36,485 bases of DNA from Planctomycetota bacterium. GTDB taxonomy: Bacteria; Planctomycetota; J058. Below are positions 34,573-36,485 of the stretch, piece by piece. Made by a program: the position numbers and the translations under genes. Below the pieces are notes generated by a model. The model was not told where the DNA came from and made no database searches. It saw only the letters and a program-made list of their open reading frames with translations. The stretch's first letter is position 1; every line of letters starts with the position of its first letter. Location: the NCBI GenBank assembly GCA_024711205.1, contig JANJTH010000354.1, forward strand, positions 1 through 36,485, read 5' to 3'.

Positions 34573-36393
34573 GTGGCCCGCTCCCCCTTCGACCTCGAGC
34601 GCGTCGACCCGGACGCCCTGCGCCGCGTCGGCGCGACCCTCCGCGGGCTCGGCTACACCGAGGAGGGCGTCCGCGACCGGCTCGGCCTCCCCGACCTGGC
34701 CGCGCTCGGGCTCACGACCTTCCCCTACTACACGGGCTACCGGCTGCGCCGCCGCACGCCGCTCGACCTCGCGATCGTGCTCCTCCTGCTCCAGGGGACG
34801 GTCACCGACGAGGAGCTCGCGCAGGTCCTCGACGCCGACGGGCGCCGGGCCCTCAAGGCGGCCGGTGTGCTGGCGCGCGACCGCCGGGCGGGCACGGTGC
34901 GGGCGCGCACGAGCCTGTGGCCGATCGAGGACCGGCTCGTGTTCACCGACCACCGGCACACGGGGCACGACCCGTGGCTCGCGGCCCGCGCGCCCCGCGA
35001 CCCGGTCATGTACCTCGGCGCCGACACCTACTACCTGGCCCGCACGACCGTCCGCCGCCAGGCGAAGGCCGTGCTCGACCTGTGCCACGGCTCGGGCGTC
35101 CACGCCGTGCTCGCCGCGGCCACGGCCGAGCGCGCGGTCGGCGTCGACGTGAGCGCGCGCGCCGTCGCGTTCGGGCGGCTCAACGCCATGCTCAACGACG
35201 CCTGGAACACGGTGTTCCTCGAGGGCGACCTGTTCGGCCCGGTCGGCGGCGAGCGCTTCGACCTGATCCTCGCGAACCCGCCCTTCGTCGCCTCGCCCGT
35301 CTACGAGCTGACCTACCGCGACGGCGGCCCGAGCGGCGCCGACGTGCTCCGGCGGATCGTCGCCTCGCTGCCCGACTTCCTCGCCCCGGGCGGGCTCGCG
35401 CAGGTCGTCACGCACGTGGCCGAGCGCGAGGGCGAGAGCTACCTCGAGCGGGTCCGGCGCTGGCTCGTGGGCGCGAACATGAACATGCACGCGCTGCGCC
35501 TCGGCGAGGACGACGTCGTCGAGTACGCCATGGCGCAGACGCGCCGGGCCTTCGGCGAGCGCTGGGACCGCTACGGCAAGCAGCTCGTGGACTGGGTCAC
35601 GAACCTGCGCGCCCAGCGCTTCCACCGGGTCGTCGGCGTCGTGCTCAGCTTCGAGTGGAACGACGACGCCCCGCACCCGCCCTGGACGCAGGAGGACGAG
35701 GTCAAGCACCCGCCCCGGCACAGCGTCGCGCCCGAGCTCGCGCGCCTGTTCGCCGCGAAGAAGCGGGTGCGCCGCCTGCCCTCGCTCGCGGCGCTCGACC
35801 GCATGCGCGTCGGCGTCCCCGACGACCTCCTGCTCGTCGAGCGCCGCCGCCCGGGCGGCGGCCGGTTCGAGGTCAAGGACATCCGGGTGACCTTCCGCGG
35901 GGCGACCGTCTCGCCCGAGCTCGAGGTCAAGCCGCTCGTGCGCGACCTGCTCGAGCGCGTCGACAACCGCTCGACCGTGCCGCAGTTGATCGCGCGGCTC
36001 GCCCGCGACACGGGCCAGGCCGCCGCCGACCTCGAGGACCGCTGCCGGCGCGCGCTCGTCGTCATGTTCGAGCGCGGCCTCGTGACCCTGGACGAGGTGG
36101 GCGCGGCCGGCGCGGGCCCCGCCGGGGGCGACGCGGGCGACGCGGGCGACCTCGTGCGGTCGACGAGCGCGCGCCGGGCCGTCACGCTCCCGGCCGACGA
36201 CGCGGGGGGCATCGACCCGGCGCTCGCGCAGTCGCAGCCGGAGATCCCGGCCGTCCCGTTCGGCGACGACGCGGGCGCCCGCCCGCCGACCCCCCGGGAG
36301 GGCGTCCGGGCGGCCGGGGCCACCTCGGGCGAGGACGGGATCGCGCCGATCCGCCGCGGCGCGGACCCCGGGGCGATCTCGGGCGAGGGCTGA
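34573..36393 (+). CDS. Class I SAM-dependent methyltransferase (MTS/PF05175-like) with N- and C-terminal extensions
   Basis: GTG at 34573 preceded by ggaggt; VLDLCHGSGVHAVLAAATAERAVGVDVSARAV (SAM motif I) and FDLILANPPFVASP (NPPF). Confidence 0.85.
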   Translation: MARSPFDLERVDPDALRRVGATLRGLGYTEEGVRDRLGLPDLAALGLTTFPYYTGYRLRRRTPLDLAIVLLLLQGTVTDEELAQVLDADGRRALKAAGVLARDRRAGTVRARTSLWPIEDRLVFTDHRHTGHDPWLAARAPRDPVMYLGADTYYLARTTVRRQAKAVLDLCHGSGVHAVLAAATAERAVGVDVSARAVAFGRLNAMLNDAWNTVFLEGDLFGPVGGERFDLILANPPFVASPVYELTYRDGGPSGADVLRRIVASLPDFLAPGGLAQVVTHVAEREGESYLERVRRWLVGANMNMHALRLGEDDVVEYAMAQTRRAFGERWDRYGKQLVDWVTNLRAQRFHRVVGVVLSFEWNDDAPHPPWTQEDEVKHPPRHSVAPELARLFAAKKRVRRLPSLAALDRMRVGVPDDLLLVERRRPGGGRFEVKDIRVTFRGATVSPELEVKPLVRDLLERVDNRSTVPQLIARLARDTGQAAADLEDRCRRALVVMFERGLVTLDEVGAAGAGPAGGDAGDAGDLVRSTSARRAVTLPADDAGGIDPALAQSQPEIPAVPFGDDAGARPPTPREGVRAAGATSGEDGIAPIRRGADPGAISGEG

Positions 36394-36454
36394 CCCGGAC
36401 CGTGCGCGAGCCCGCCGCCTCGCTCCCCCGTGCGTGACGCGCGGGCCACCGCGC

Positions 36455-36482
36455 CGCGGGCGCGCGGGCCCGCGCGCCCGCG
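36455..36482. repeat. 28-nt all-GC palindrome downstream of methyltransferase
   Basis: cgcgggcgcgcgggcccgcgcgcccgcg is self-complementary over its full length. Confidence 0.6.
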
Positions 36483-36485
36483 CGC

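Overview
High-GC bacterial window, possibly Planctomycetota-like but taxonomy is not proven. The left part is mostly housekeeping: a partial Ser/Thr kinase-ATPase, proS, leuS, tRNA-Ala(GGC), a BamA/Omp85-type barrel protein, an FHA-GAF-GGDEF-GAF signalling protein and a MazG-family pyrophosphohydrolase. Next is an accessory island (~10.6-15.3 kb) holding a structured ncRNA candidate with a strong terminator, an Rpn/PD-(D/E)XK-type nuclease, a large RAYT/Y1-type transposase, IS fragments and a dispersed hairpin-forming repeat family with compensatory stem changes. Then comes a single 4908-codon secreted Ig/DNRLRE/RHS-YD giant. Its low-GC C-terminal tip carries an HEFAH (HExxH) zincin motif, and a small multi-TM protein starts 2 nt after its stop (candidate immunity protein). 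The right part holds a membrane-anchored hypothetical, a secreted phage-tail-collar-like protein rich in HxH motifs, a small secreted protein, an SDR oxidoreductase and a class I SAM methyltransferase. The most interesting unit is the RHS metallopeptidase-tip/TM-immunity cassette, bounded on one side by the RHS core junction and on the other by a member of the repeat family. All family calls come from motif recognition by eye; no database search was run.
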